Below are positions 52,322 through 61,378 of a stretch of 64,000 nt of DNA, piece after piece. A program made the position numbers and the translations under genes. Position 1 is the first letter of the stretch, and the number at the start of each line of letters is the position of its first letter. The stretch is from the NCBI RefSeq assembly GCF_008000895.1, contig NZ_CP042823.1, positions 186,001-250,000 on the forward strand, given 5' to 3'. The notes beneath the pieces were generated by a model that saw nothing but the letters and a program-made list of their open reading frames with translations, had not been told where the DNA came from and ran no database searches. Origin of the DNA: Methylobacterium sp. WL1. GTDB lineage: Bacteria; Pseudomonadota; Alphaproteobacteria; Rhizobiales; Beijerinckiaceae.

Positions 52322-52582
52322 CCGGCCTTCTTCGTATCGCGCCGCGGCGGTCGGTTCATCCGGCATGCGCGCTGGCACTCGATCACAGCCTCATGGCTGG
52401 CGGCTCTTAGCGCATCGTTCCGGGGATCGGAACCGGCACGAAGCGCTAGAACTTTGGTTTTGCATCATCTTTTTCCGAAAGGTGGCAACCGCCCTTCGCG
52501 ATGATGGTCTAGACGAAGGCGGCCGGGGGGGACAAGGCCGCGCCCTTCGCCATCCGCCGGTGGAAAGCTCCGGTGAGGCGCC

Positions 52583-53389
52583 TCAGCAAGAGGCGTGGCC
52601 GCATTGGCGGACATCCGCGATCGTCTTCCGGATCGGATCGACGCCGACGGCGCCTGGAATCACCTCGTCGCCGATGATGAAAGCCGGCGTCCCGGACAGG
52701 CCGAGCCGGTCACCCAGGCCGCGGTTCTCGCTGAGCGCGGCCTTCACCTCGGGGGAGGCCATGTCCTTCTGCAGCTTGACCGTGTCGGCGCCGAGGTCCT
52801 TGGCGACCTGGATCGCCCGGGCACCGTTCACGCGGCCCTTGGTCTCCAACAGTTTCTGGTGGAATTCGAACAGCTTGTCGCCCTTCAGCTGCTGGCGCAC
52901 CGCGACCGCGACCTGGCTCGCCTCGAGGGATTCCGGACCGAGCACCGGGAAGTCCTTGATCACCACCCGCAGCTTCGGGTCCGTCTTGATCAGGGTCTGC
53001 ACGTCGATCAGCGCCTTGCGGCAATAACCGCAATTGTAGTCGAAGAACTCGACCAGTGTGACGTCGCCCGCGGGGTTGCCGGCGACGACATCGTGCGGGC
53101 CGTTGATCAGGGCCTCGCGGGCCTCCTTGAGGGCCGCCGTCTGAGCGAGGCGCTGCGTCTCCGCCTGCTGCTTCTCGGCCTCGGCCAGGGCCTCCTGCAG
53201 CACTTCGGGGTGCTTGATCAGGTAGTCCTTGACGATCGCTTCGATGCCGGCCCGCTGCGCGTCCGTGAACGGGGAGCCCACGACAGCGGTGGCCGGAGCG
53301 GCGGACTGCGTAGCGTCCTGCGCCGAAGCCGGGACGGCGGCGAGGCCGAGCGCCAGGGCCAGCGCGGGCAGGGAGCGGTTGAAGAGCAT
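52583..53389 (-). CDS. DsbA-family thiol:disulfide protein (periplasmic)
   Basis: The 268-residue exported protein has a signal peptide (LFNRSLPALALALGLAAVPA), a helical N-terminal region (about 40-95, where oligomerisation occurs in ScsC/Com1-type proteins), then a thioredoxin-like domain with CGYC (C120-C123) and the cis-Pro in SGTPAFIIG. The pre-domain suggests a DsbC-like isomerase or ScsC type rather than a simple DsbA. An ATG 14 codons earlier is unlikely. It lies about 260 bases upstream of accB in the same direction. Confidence 0.88.
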   Translation of the reverse strand: MLFNRSLPALALALGLAAVPASAQDATQSAAPATAVVGSPFTDAQRAGIEAIVKDYLIKHPEVLQEALAEAEKQQAETQRLAQTAALKEAREALINGPHDVVAGNPAGDVTLVEFFDYNCGYCRKALIDVQTLIKTDPKLRVVIKDFPVLGPESLEASQVAVAVRQQLKGDKLFEFHQKLLETKGRVNGARAIQVAKDLGADTVKLQKDMASPEVKAALSENRGLGDRLGLSGTPAFIIGDEVIPGAVGVDPIRKTIADVRQCGHASC

Positions 53390-53524
53390 GGATCCTCGCT
53401 TGCGCGGCAAGCCGGCCCGCGCGTGGCGCAAGCGGTAAAGGGTGGGTTAGGCGTTTTCGCGGCGCCGGGTCAAATCGCGATCCCGGCCGGGAGATCCCGC
53501 CCGCCGTGCGTCATCCGGTTCGTC

Positions 53525-54184
53525 ATGCCCAAGCTGTTCCGCGCCTTCTGGCTACGCCCGCACCTGCTCTGCGCGATCCTGGTGGCGGTCGCCGCCGCCC
53601 TGGTGGTGCCCGGCCTCGACCCGGGGATGCGGCTGCTCGTCGGCTGGTGCGCCGGCGTGATCGTCCATGCCGGACTCGTCATACGGCGAGCCACCGGCCA
53701 GACCCGGGACGCCATGCGGCGCGAGGCCGCCCGGCTCGACGACAGCGCCAGGGTGATCACGGTCTTCGCCCTGCTGGCGGCGGCCGCGAGCCTCGGCTCG
53801 GTGGCGGTGCTGGGCGTCGGCGGCCGCATCGCTGGGCCCGGCGCGCGCTACGCCTTGGCACTCGCCGGAACGAGCCTGCTCTGCACCTGGGTGTTCGTGC
53901 AGATGATCTTCACGGTGCATTACGCCCACGTCTATTACGGCGCCGAGGACGAGGCGGGCGCCGAGCGCGGAGGCCTGGATTTCCACGGCGAAACCGAACC
54001 GGATTTCTGGGATTTTCTGTACTTCACCGTGACCATCGGGGCAGCGGCCGCCACCTCCGACACCAACCTCACCAGCAAGAGGATGCGCAGGATCGCGACG
54101 GTGCAGACGGTGGGCGCCTACCTGTTCAACACCGGCATCCTGGCTCTGGTGGTCAACATGGCTGCCGGCTTCGCGCCGCACTGA
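53525..54184 (+). CDS. DUF1345 inner-membrane protein
   Basis: The 219-residue protein has five or so hydrophobic helices and the family hallmark near the C-terminus: EPDFWDFLYFTVTIGAAAAT, then DTNLTSKRMRRI (the F.YF...G....SD...T...R motif). RRATGQTRDAMRREAARLDDS forms the cytoplasmic loop. The fold resembles a pore-domain ion channel, but function is unknown. Divergent from the DsbA-like gene. Confidence 0.85.
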   Translation: MPKLFRAFWLRPHLLCAILVAVAAALVVPGLDPGMRLLVGWCAGVIVHAGLVIRRATGQTRDAMRREAARLDDSARVITVFALLAAAASLGSVAVLGVGGRIAGPGARYALALAGTSLLCTWVFVQMIFTVHYAHVYYGAEDEAGAERGGLDFHGETEPDFWDFLYFTVTIGAAAATSDTNLTSKRMRRIATVQTVGAYLFNTGILALVVNMAAGFAPH

Positions 54185-54262
54185 CACCGGTTGAGGGCTA
54201 GGCCGCCAGGGGCTAACCCCGAGCACTGCACCGTCTCCGCCCTCGCGCCCCGTCAGGAAAGC

Positions 54263-55417
54263 ATGATCCCGATCTCCCGGCGGGCCGCCGCCGTCCAGCC
54301 GTTCCTCGCCATGGACGTCATGGCCGCGGCCGCCGCCAAGGCCCGGCGCGGCGACGACGTGGTGCGCATGGAGGTCGGCCAGCCCTCTGCGCCGGCCCCG
54401 CGGGCGGTGATCGCGGCGGCGCAGGCGGCGCTCGCCACCGGCCGCGTCCCCTATACCGAGGCGCTCGGCCTGCCAGCTCTGCGCGAGCGGATCGCCCGGG
54501 ATTATGCCGAGCGCCATCGCGTCGCGGTGAGCCCGGAGCGGGTGGTGATCACCACCGGCTCCTCGGCAGGCTTCGTGCTGGCCTTCATGAGCCTGTTCGA
54601 TGCCGGCGCCCGGGTGGCGGTGCCGCAGCCCGGCTATCCGGCCTACCGCAGCATCCTGGCCTCCCTCGATCTCGTGCCGGCCCCGATGGTGCTGCGCGTC
54701 GAGGACCGTTTCGCTCCCACGGCCGCGCTCCTGCGCGAGGCCCATGCGCGCGCACCGGTGGCCGGCGCCCTGGTGATGAGCCCGGCCAACCCCTCCGGCA
54801 CGGTGATCACGGAGGACGCGTTGCGGGACCTCTGCACGGCCACCCGCGACTTGAACCTGCCGCTGATCTCGGACGAGATCTATCACGGCCTCAGCTACGG
54901 CGTTCCGACCGTGACTGCCCTGCGGTTCGACCCCGACGCGGTGGTGATCAACTCGTTCTCGAAATACCACTGCATGACCGGCTGGCGGGTCGGCTGGATG
55001 GTGGTGCCGGAGGTTCTGGTCCGCCCGATCGAGCGGCTGGCGCAGAACCTCTACATCTCGGCGCCCTACCTTTCGCAGATCGGCGCGCTCGCCGCGCTGG
55101 ACGCCACGGAAGAACTCGACGCCGTCCGCGACGGCTATGCCCGCAACCGGGCGATCCTGCTCGACGCGCTGCCCGGCCTCGGCCTCGGGCGCGTTCACCC
55201 GGCCGACGGCGCCTTCTACCTTTACGCGGACGTGGCGAACCTCACCAACGACGCCACCGATTTCTGCAGGCGCATGCTCGACGAGGCCAACGTCGCCGCG
55301 ACCCCGGGGCTCGATTTCGATCCGGATCTCGGCCACCACCACGTCCGGTTCTCGTTCGCCGGCTCCGAGGCCGAGTGCCGGGAGGCGGTGGTGCGGCTGC
55401 GGACCTGGCTGCGCTGA
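54263..55417 (+). CDS. Fold-type I PLP aminotransferase (aspartate aminotransferase family)
   Basis: The 384-residue enzyme has MEVGQPSAPAP, YTEALGLPALRERIA, TTGSSAGFVLAF, SPANPSGT, ISDEIYHGL (PLP Asp and Tyr), and the PLP lysine at 234 in NSFSKYHCMTGWRVGW. The C-terminal VRFSFA region carries the substrate-carboxylate Arg. This subgroup is usually annotated as broad aromatic/aspartate-type transaminase; the real substrates are uncertain. AGGAA precedes ATG 54263. Confidence 0.9.
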   Translation: MIPISRRAAAVQPFLAMDVMAAAAAKARRGDDVVRMEVGQPSAPAPRAVIAAAQAALATGRVPYTEALGLPALRERIARDYAERHRVAVSPERVVITTGSSAGFVLAFMSLFDAGARVAVPQPGYPAYRSILASLDLVPAPMVLRVEDRFAPTAALLREAHARAPVAGALVMSPANPSGTVITEDALRDLCTATRDLNLPLISDEIYHGLSYGVPTVTALRFDPDAVVINSFSKYHCMTGWRVGWMVVPEVLVRPIERLAQNLYISAPYLSQIGALAALDATEELDAVRDGYARNRAILLDALPGLGLGRVHPADGAFYLYADVANLTNDATDFCRRMLDEANVAATPGLDFDPDLGHHHVRFSFAGSEAECREAVVRLRTWLR

Positions 55418-55421
55418 ACGA

Positions 55422-56120
55422 TCAGGCCGCGCCCACCGGCACCAGGGCGCGGACCGCCTCGGCCAGATCCGAGAAATGCTCGATCACCCGGTCGGGCCCG
55501 AGCTCGGCCACCGGCACGTCGGTGTAGCCGAACGTCACCGCCACCACCGGGATGCCGGCGGCCTTGGCGGTGTCGATGTCGGTGCGCGAGTCGCCGACCA
55601 TCACGGCCTGGGCCGGGTCGCCCCCAGCGCGTTCGATCGTGCCGGTGAGGTGGCTCGGATCGGGCTTGTAGGCCGGGAAGGTGTCGCGCCCGCAGATCGC
55701 CGCGAAGCGATGGCCGATCCCGAGCAGGCGCAGCAGCTCCACCGACTGGCCCTCGAACTTGTTGGTGCAGACCGCCAGCCGGAAGCCCGCCGCCTCCAGC
55801 GTGTCCAGCGCCTCCGCCACACCGGGATAGAGGTGCGACGTGTCGGCGAGGTGCTCGCCGTAATGGGCGATGAAGGCCTTGAACAGCCGCTCGTGGTCCT
55901 CCGGCGAGAGCGCGCGGCCCTCCGCCTCGAAGCCCCGCCGGATCAGCGCCTTGGCGCCGGCCCCGATCAGGCCGCGGGCCTGGGACAGGGGCAGCTCGGC
56001 CAGGCCTTCGCGCTTCATCAGCACGTTGAGCGTGCCGATGAGGTCGCCCGCGGTCTCGGCCAGGGTCCCGTCCAGGTCGAACACGGCAATCGGCGGACGG
56101 GCGGTCGATTCGGGCGGCAT
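55422..56120 (-). CDS. gph: Phosphoglycolate phosphatase (HAD superfamily)
   Basis: The 232-residue HAD enzyme has motif I FDLDGTLAET (nucleophile Asp), a helical cap, motif II VCTNK, and motif III/IV KPDPSHL followed by MVGDSRTDIDTAKAAG. This layout is that of Gph, which removes phosphate from 2-phosphoglycolate from DNA repair or oxygenase reactions. ATG 56120 is preferred over 56195. It converges with the aminotransferase (5 bases between stops). Confidence 0.88.
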   Translation of the reverse strand: MPPESTARPPIAVFDLDGTLAETAGDLIGTLNVLMKREGLAELPLSQARGLIGAGAKALIRRGFEAEGRALSPEDHERLFKAFIAHYGEHLADTSHLYPGVAEALDTLEAAGFRLAVCTNKFEGQSVELLRLLGIGHRFAAICGRDTFPAYKPDPSHLTGTIERAGGDPAQAVMVGDSRTDIDTAKAAGIPVVAVTFGYTDVPVAELGPDRVIEHFSDLAEAVRALVPVGAA

Positions 56121-56248
56121 CGGGACGGGCTCCTGCTGGGCTACGGCCTCGCTAAAGCCGGCCGGAGGCGGGTGCAAGGCGGCGCGGCGCCCCACACTCG
56201 CCCGAAAGCCCAGCGAAAGGCGGGGGGCGTCAGTTCCCGGATCCCGTG

Positions 56249-56713
56249 ATGAAACCGTCTCTGCTCTTGCTTGCCACCTGCCTTGCGCTCGCCAGCGCGC
56301 CGGCCGCCGCGACCTCGTTCGAGTTCGTGCCCGCGCCGCAGACCGACCTGAACCGGATGTACCGGGTCGACAAGGTTACCGGCGAGGTGACCTCGTGCCA
56401 GTACGGGCTTCAGGAATCGGCCGGCGGCATCGGCCAGACCGTGTGCTTCGGCCCCGGGGAGGGCGCCGGGGCTCAGGCGCCGTCGGAATACGGGCTGGTC
56501 GCAAGCCGCCACACACGCGAGGCCGGCGTGTTCCGGGTCAACTACCGGACCGGCGAAATGAGTATCTGCTTCGTGCTGGTGAAGAAGGAGCAGGTGGTCT
56601 GCACTCAGCAGGCCAAGCCCGGCGCCGAGGGCGCCTCCGATGCGCCGCTGACCGGACCCGCGCCCGGCAGGGCCGGGGCCAGCGCCACGCCGGCACAGGG
56701 CGGCCGCTTTTGA
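56249..56713 (+). CDS. Exported hypothetical protein
   Basis: The 154-residue product has a clear signal peptide ([18 protein letters not shown]). The mature part contains two similar beta segments: [17 protein letters not shown] and [17 protein letters not shown], each with a Cys, so it may be a duplicated small beta repeat with disulfides. The C-terminus is low-complexity Gly/Ala/Pro. No known family. Confidence 0.6.
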   Translation: MKPSLLLLATCLALASAPAAATSFEFVPAPQTDLNRMYRVDKVTGEVTSCQYGLQESAGGIGQTVCFGPGEGAGAQAPSEYGLVASRHTREAGVFRVNYRTGEMSICFVLVKKEQVVCTQQAKPGAEGASDAPLTGPAPGRAGASATPAQGGRF

Positions 56714-56843
56714 AGCCAGCGGCCCCGCGGAGCCGTTCCGGTCCGCCCTGCGGCATGCTAGGGGCCGCGCGACCGACCCAGGAAGCCCGGCTGCCCCGCA
56801 TGCGCGACATCTCGATCCACCCCGCTCACCGGGCGTCCCTGCG

Positions 56844-57557
56844 GTGAGCGGACCGGACCTGCGCCGGGCGGCGGCGGCGCGCGCCCTCGACCTGGTCGAG
56901 CCTGGCATGCGGCTGGGCCTCGGCACCGGCTCGACCGCGGCGGCCTTCGTGGCCCTGCTCGGCGACCGCGTCCGCGACGGGCTCGACATCGTCGGCGTGC
57001 CCACCTCAGAGGCGACGCGGGTGCAGGCCGAAACCCTCGGCATCCGCCTCGCTACCCTGGACGAACAGCCCGAGCTCGACCTGACCATCGACGGCGCCGA
57101 CGAGGTGGACGACCAGCTGCGCCTGATCAAGGGCGGTGGCGCCGCGCTGTTGCGGGAGAAGATCGTCGCCTGCGCCAGCCGCCGCATGGTTGTGATCGCC
57201 GATGCGGCCAAGCATGTCGCCCGGCTCGGCGCCTTCCCGCTGCCGATCGAGGTGAACCTGTTCGGCCTTACCGCCACGCACCGCGCGGTCGAGGCGGCTG
57301 TCGCCAAGGTCGGCTGCTCCGGCCCGGTGCGGTTGCGCCGCGATCCGGCCGGCAAGCCGCTTCTCACCGATGGCGGCCACCACATCCTCGACGCCCATCT
57401 CGGCGCGATCCCCGATCCGGACGCGCTCGGAGCCGCCCTCTGGTCGGTGCCGGGCGTCGTCGAGCACGGCCTGTTCCTCGGCATCGCCGACGCCGCGATC
57501 CTGGCGGCGGACCGCGGTGGGCGGGCCGAGGTCACCATTCTCGGCAGCTTGGTCTGA
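56844..57557 (+). CDS. rpiA: Ribose-5-phosphate isomerase A
   Basis: The 237-residue enzyme has [11 protein letters not shown] (phosphate loop), TIDGADEVD (catalytic Asp pair) and [16 protein letters not shown] (catalytic Glu), complete for RpiA. GTG 56844 is the start. It interconverts ribose-5-phosphate and ribulose-5-phosphate in the pentose phosphate pathway, which also serves C1 metabolism. The DUF2059 gene follows after 31 bases. Confidence 0.95.
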   Translation: MSGPDLRRAAAARALDLVEPGMRLGLGTGSTAAAFVALLGDRVRDGLDIVGVPTSEATRVQAETLGIRLATLDEQPELDLTIDGADEVDDQLRLIKGGGAALLREKIVACASRRMVVIADAAKHVARLGAFPLPIEVNLFGLTATHRAVEAAVAKVGCSGPVRLRRDPAGKPLLTDGGHHILDAHLGAIPDPDALGAALWSVPGVVEHGLFLGIADAAILAADRGGRAEVTILGSLV

Positions 57558-57588
57558 AGCGCCAAACCCTTTCGCAGGAACATTCAGC

Positions 57589-58152
57589 ATGTCCCGACGC
57601 CTCACCGCCGCGCTCGGCCTCGCGCTCGCCGCGGCCACAATTCTCCCGCATGCGGCTTCGGCCCAAGCCAACAAGCCGGCCCCGGGCAAGCCCGCGGCGC
57701 AGCCGAACACGCCGGCCGCCGCGACGCCGAATTTCACGGCGAGCCACCTCGCTCTTGCCCGCGAGGTAATGCTCAGCTCCGGCATCGCCCGCTCGTTCGA
57801 TTCGGTCCTGCCGGCCTTCGCCGACCAAATCCGCAAGCAGACGGTGACCCGGCCGGAACTCGCCAAGGATCTCGACGAGGTGCTGACCGCCCTCCAGCCC
57901 GAGATGGAGCTGCAGAAGCAGCGCATGATCGACATCGCCGCCCGCACCTACGCGGCGAAGTTCCCGGAGCCCGAGTTGAAGGAGATCGCGACCTTCTTCC
58001 GCTCGCCGGCCGGCAAGCACTACGTCGAGGCCCAGCCGCAGCTCCTCGACGAGATGGTGCAGGAGATGCAGGACTGGACGCAGGAAGTGTCCGAATACGT
58101 CATGGTCCGGGTTCGGGCCGAGATGGGCAAGCGCGGCCATCAGATGCAGTGA
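57589..58152 (+). CDS. DUF2059 exported protein
   Basis: The 187-residue protein has a signal peptide (RLTAALGLALAAATILPHAASA) and a linker rich in Ala/Pro/Lys. The DUF2059 helical region ends with AARTYAAKFPEPELKEIATF, then FRSPAGKHYVEAQPQL, diagnostic of the family. The ribosome site AGGAA stands before ATG 57589. Probably co-transcribed with rpiA. Function unknown. Confidence 0.85.
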   Translation: MSRRLTAALGLALAAATILPHAASAQANKPAPGKPAAQPNTPAAATPNFTASHLALAREVMLSSGIARSFDSVLPAFADQIRKQTVTRPELAKDLDEVLTALQPEMELQKQRMIDIAARTYAAKFPEPELKEIATFFRSPAGKHYVEAQPQLLDEMVQEMQDWTQEVSEYVMVRVRAEMGKRGHQMQ

Positions 58153-58207
58153 AGGGAGCGCGGGCGGTCGCGAGATCGGCTGCATCCCCGACTGTCCCAC
58201 CCACGCG

Positions 58208-58318
58208 CTCATCCCAAGGCGACGGAGCGCAGCGGAGGCCGGTCTGAAGCCGTCCAAAGATCGCACGGCCGTCTGGAGGACTCCTTCGAAGCTCGCTGTG
58301 CTCCCACCTCGGGATGAG
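58208..58318. repeat. Imperfect palindromic intergenic repeat (REP-like)
   Basis: The 111-base element has perfect 8-base ends CTCATCCC / GGGATGAG and further complementary arms (GGAGCGCAGCG and its near-complement CTCGCTGTGCTCC). Elements of this sequence type are scattered between genes in Methylobacterium and other Rhizobiales. Confidence 0.6.
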
Positions 58319-58352
58319 GGGGTCGTTTGGAGATCCGTTGCCCCTGAACGTC

Positions 58353-59624
58353 ATGCGAGCGCCGTCTAACGCCCACAGGGCCTCCGAGAAGCTCGCCAGC
58401 CGCCTCTACACGGCGGGTGCGATCCTGCTCGCCGTCCTGCCGCTTGCCATGGTGCTCGCCAACAGGTCGAGCCCGGCGGTCATCGCCCTCGCCGCGCTCG
58501 CCTTCCTCGTCGGACGCTTCTTCGAGGATCGCCGTACCCTCGTGCCCCGGCTGCTGGCTCCGCTGGGCACGCCACTCGGCATCGCGGCGCTCGCCTTCCT
58601 GGCCTGGTGCCTCGTCTCCTTCGCCTGGGCGCCGTTCCCTGGCTCGTCGCTGCGGGTGCTCGGCGAATTCCTGCCGACCCTGGCCGCCGCCTACCTGCTC
58701 GCCTGCCTCGCCCCCGGGCGGATCCCGGCCTTCGCGCCCCGCCTCGCCGCGGCCGCGACCGCTCTGGCGGGCCTCGTCATCGCGGTCGACCTCGCCGCGG
58801 ACCTCGCCCTCGAACGGGCGCTCGGACGCCGGGTCGCCGCCTTCGTGCACAATCGCCCGGCTTTGACGCTGGACCTCGTCGCCGGTCCCGTCGCGCTGGT
58901 GCTGTGGCGCGCCTGGTCCCGGGGCCTCGCGGCGGCCAGCCTGGTCTTCGCGGCTCTCGGCATTCTGCGCTCGATCAGCGGCGCCGCCCAGCTGGGGCTC
59001 CTGGCCGGGGCCGGGCTGTTCGGCCTGGCCCGGCTGCTCCCGACGCGGGTCGGGATCGCGCTTGCCGGCGTTGGCCTCGGCCTCGCCGTGGCACTCGCCC
59101 CTGTCGAGGGCGACCTGCTCGCCCGGATCATGCCGGACGCCGCGCATGAGCGTCTGGTGCAATCCTCCTCGCGGGCGCGGGTCGCCATCGCGCGCAGTTT
59201 CGGCGCGGCCGTGGCGGCCGATCCGTGGCGCGGGGCCGGGTTCGGGACCAGCGCGCGATTCGCCGAGGCTCCCGCGGCCAGGGTGGTCGCGCCCGAGATG
59301 CGGGTCCTCCTCGGGGTCGGCCACCCGCATAACAGCTTCCTGCAGGTCTGGGCCGAACTGGGATTGCCTGGTGCGTTCCTCGGCGCGCTGGTCCTGATGC
59401 TGATGCTCGGCCGCGTCGCCGGGATGCGGCAGCCCGACCGCGCCGCGGCACTGGGTCTCGTCGCCGGCGCGGCCGCCATCGCGTTCGTCGAGCACAATGG
59501 CTGGGCGGCGTGGTGGACGGCCGGGCTCGGCGCTGCCATCACGTGGATGCGCGAAGCCAATTGGATGCGTGAGGCGGTGACGTCCCGCACGGATACGAGA
59601 CGCGAGATGGACGGCCCCGCATGA
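58353..59624 (+). CDS. O-antigen ligase-family membrane protein
   Basis: The 423-residue polytopic protein has about ten to twelve hydrophobic helices and the large periplasmic loop of Wzy/WaaL proteins. The loop carries the Arg (SSSRARVAIARSFGAA) and His (GVGHPHNSFLQVWAELGLPG) that define O-antigen ligases. It would join polysaccharide to lipid A or act as a polymerase. Its end overlaps the gor start (ATGA). No other glycan genes are nearby. Confidence 0.85.
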   Translation: MRAPSNAHRASEKLASRLYTAGAILLAVLPLAMVLANRSSPAVIALAALAFLVGRFFEDRRTLVPRLLAPLGTPLGIAALAFLAWCLVSFAWAPFPGSSLRVLGEFLPTLAAAYLLACLAPGRIPAFAPRLAAAATALAGLVIAVDLAADLALERALGRRVAAFVHNRPALTLDLVAGPVALVLWRAWSRGLAAASLVFAALGILRSISGAAQLGLLAGAGLFGLARLLPTRVGIALAGVGLGLAVALAPVEGDLLARIMPDAAHERLVQSSSRARVAIARSFGAAVAADPWRGAGFGTSARFAEAPAARVVAPEMRVLLGVGHPHNSFLQVWAELGLPGAFLGALVLMLMLGRVAGMRQPDRAAALGLVAGAAAIAFVEHNGWAAWWTAGLGAAITWMREANWMREAVTSRTDTRREMDGPA

Positions 59625-61003
59625 GCGCTTTCGACGTCGACCTCTTCGTCATCGGCGGCGGCTCCGGAGGCGTCCGGGCCGCCCGGATCGCGGCCGGCTA
59701 CGGCGCCAAGGTCATGCTGGCCGAGGAGTACCGGGTCGGCGGCACCTGCGTGATCCGCGGCTGCGTGCCGAAGAAGCTCATGGTCTATGCCGGCCGCTTC
59801 GCCGACGAATTCGAGGATGCCGCGGGCTTCGGGTGGACGGTCGATAAGCCGCGCTTCGACTGGAGCGTCCTCAAGCGGCGCCGCGACGCGGAGGTCACCC
59901 GGCTCGAAGGGATCTACGACACCAACCTGATGCGCGCCGGCGTCGAGATCCTGCCCGAACGCGCGGTGATCGAGGATCCGCATACGATTCGCCTGCTCGG
60001 CTCGGACCGGACGGTGCGGGCGGCGCGGATCCTGGTCGCAGTCGGCGCGCATCCGGTGAAGGAGCCCGCGGTGCCGGGGATCGAGTTCGCGATCACCTCG
60101 AACGAGGTGTTCGAACTCGAGGGCCTGCCCGAGCGAATCCTGGTGATCGGCGGCGGCTACATCGCGGTGGAATTCGCCGGCGTGTTCGCGGCGCTCGGCA
60201 GCCGCACGACCCTGCTCCACCGGGGCGACCGGCTGCTGCGCGGCTTCGACGACGAGGTCCGCGATGCCCTCGCCGAGGCCTATCGCCAGCGCATGGATCT
60301 GCGGCTCGGCCGTACGCTGATCTGGATCGACCGGCGCGAAGCCGGTCTGTGCGCGCAGCTCGACGACGGCTCCGAGATCCTGGTCGATCAGGTCCTGGTG
60401 GCCACCGGGCGGCGCCCGAACGTCGCCGGGCTCGGTCTGGAGAAGGTCGGGATCGAGACTGACGCCGCCGGGGCGATCCCGGTGGACGCCTATTCCCAGA
60501 CCACGGTCCCGTCGATCTACGCGGTCGGCGACGTCACCAACCGCGCCAACCTGACCCCGGTTGCGATCCGCGAGGGCCACGCATTCGCTGACACGGTCTA
60601 CGGGGGCAGGCCGTCCTGCGTCGACCACCGGCTGATCCCGACCGCGGTGTTCTCGACGCCGGAGATCGGCATCGTCGGCCATACCGAGGCTGCCGCCCGG
60701 GAAATCTACGGCAAGATCGACGTCTACAAGGCGCGCTTCCGACCCATGAAAGCGACGCTCTCGGGCCGTGAGGAGCGGATCCTCATGAAGGTGCTGGTCG
60801 ATTGCGCCAGCGACCGGGTGGTGGGCGTCCACATCTTCGGCCACGATGCCGGCGAGGTGATCCAAGCCGTCGGCATCGCCGTCACCATGGGCGCCACCAA
60901 GGCGGATTTCGACCGGACGATCGCGGTCCACCCCACCGCCGCCGAAGAACTCGTGACCATGCGGGTGCCGGAGGTGACCAAGCATCCGGTCGGCGTCGGG
61001 TAA
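59621..61003 (+). CDS. gor: Glutathione-disulfide reductase
   Basis: The 460-residue flavoenzyme opens with DLFVIGGGSGGVRAARIAA (FAD) and has the redox disulfide GGTCVIRGCVPKK (C43-C48), an NAD(P) loop GGGYIAVEFAGVFAALG with an Arg-rich following segment expected for NADPH, and the active-site HPTAAEEL near the C-terminus. These fit glutathione reductase rather than mercuric reductase or lipoamide dehydrogenase. Translationally coupled to the O-antigen ligase gene, an odd pairing. Confidence 0.93.
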   Translation: MSAFDVDLFVIGGGSGGVRAARIAAGYGAKVMLAEEYRVGGTCVIRGCVPKKLMVYAGRFADEFEDAAGFGWTVDKPRFDWSVLKRRRDAEVTRLEGIYDTNLMRAGVEILPERAVIEDPHTIRLLGSDRTVRAARILVAVGAHPVKEPAVPGIEFAITSNEVFELEGLPERILVIGGGYIAVEFAGVFAALGSRTTLLHRGDRLLRGFDDEVRDALAEAYRQRMDLRLGRTLIWIDRREAGLCAQLDDGSEILVDQVLVATGRRPNVAGLGLEKVGIETDAAGAIPVDAYSQTTVPSIYAVGDVTNRANLTPVAIREGHAFADTVYGGRPSCVDHRLIPTAVFSTPEIGIVGHTEAAAREIYGKIDVYKARFRPMKATLSGREERILMKVLVDCASDRVVGVHIFGHDAGEVIQAVGIAVTMGATKADFDRTIAVHPTAAEELVTMRVPEVTKHPVGVG

Positions 61004-61006
61004 GTT

Positions 61007-61021
61007 CCCCGCGTCGCGGGG
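61007..61021 (+). terminator. Possible terminator hairpin after gor
   Basis: A 6-bp GC stem, CCCCGC / GCGGGG with a 3-base loop, sits just after the stop. There is no good T tract (TCTCG follows), so it is weak. Confidence 0.35.
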
Positions 61022-61057
61022 TCTCGACGCGGTGCGCGGCCGAGCCATATCAGGGGC

Positions 61058-61378
61058 ATGGGTAAGCAGGGCGCAGGCAAGGGCAATCGCGAGGACGACG
61101 CGTACGCGCGCCGTCAGGCGATCATCGACGGCCTCCTGGCCGATGCCCTCCGGCCGGCCTTCAGCTATCGGGTGCCGAGCCACGACGCGCTGCCCGCCGA
61201 CATCCGCCGGGCGATCGACCGGCTGCTCGCGAAGGCCGAGACCCAGCGCAGCCGCTGCCTGACCTACGACGACCTCGAGGAGGCGCTTCCGCCGCGCGAC
61301 GTCTCCGCGGAGGATCTGGAAGCGATCTTCTGGATTCTGGCCGAGCACGGGATCGAGGTCGAGGACGGCGAAGCCTGA
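61058..61378 (+). CDS. Stand-alone sigma-70 region 1.1-like protein
   Basis: The 106-residue protein ends with a domain resembling sigma-70 region 1.1: SRCLTYDDLEEALPPRDVSA, then EDLEAIFWILAEHGIEVEDGE. The pattern (LTYDELNxALPxxxVSxExIExxxxxLxExGIxV) is that of the DNA-mimicking autoinhibitory domain of primary sigma factors. A basic N-terminal part precedes it (MGKQGAGKGNREDDAYARRQ). No other sigma region is present. It might be an RNA polymerase or sigma regulator; function is unknown. Confidence 0.6.
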   Translation: MGKQGAGKGNREDDAYARRQAIIDGLLADALRPAFSYRVPSHDALPADIRRAIDRLLAKAETQRSRCLTYDDLEEALPPRDVSAEDLEAIFWILAEHGIEVEDGEA

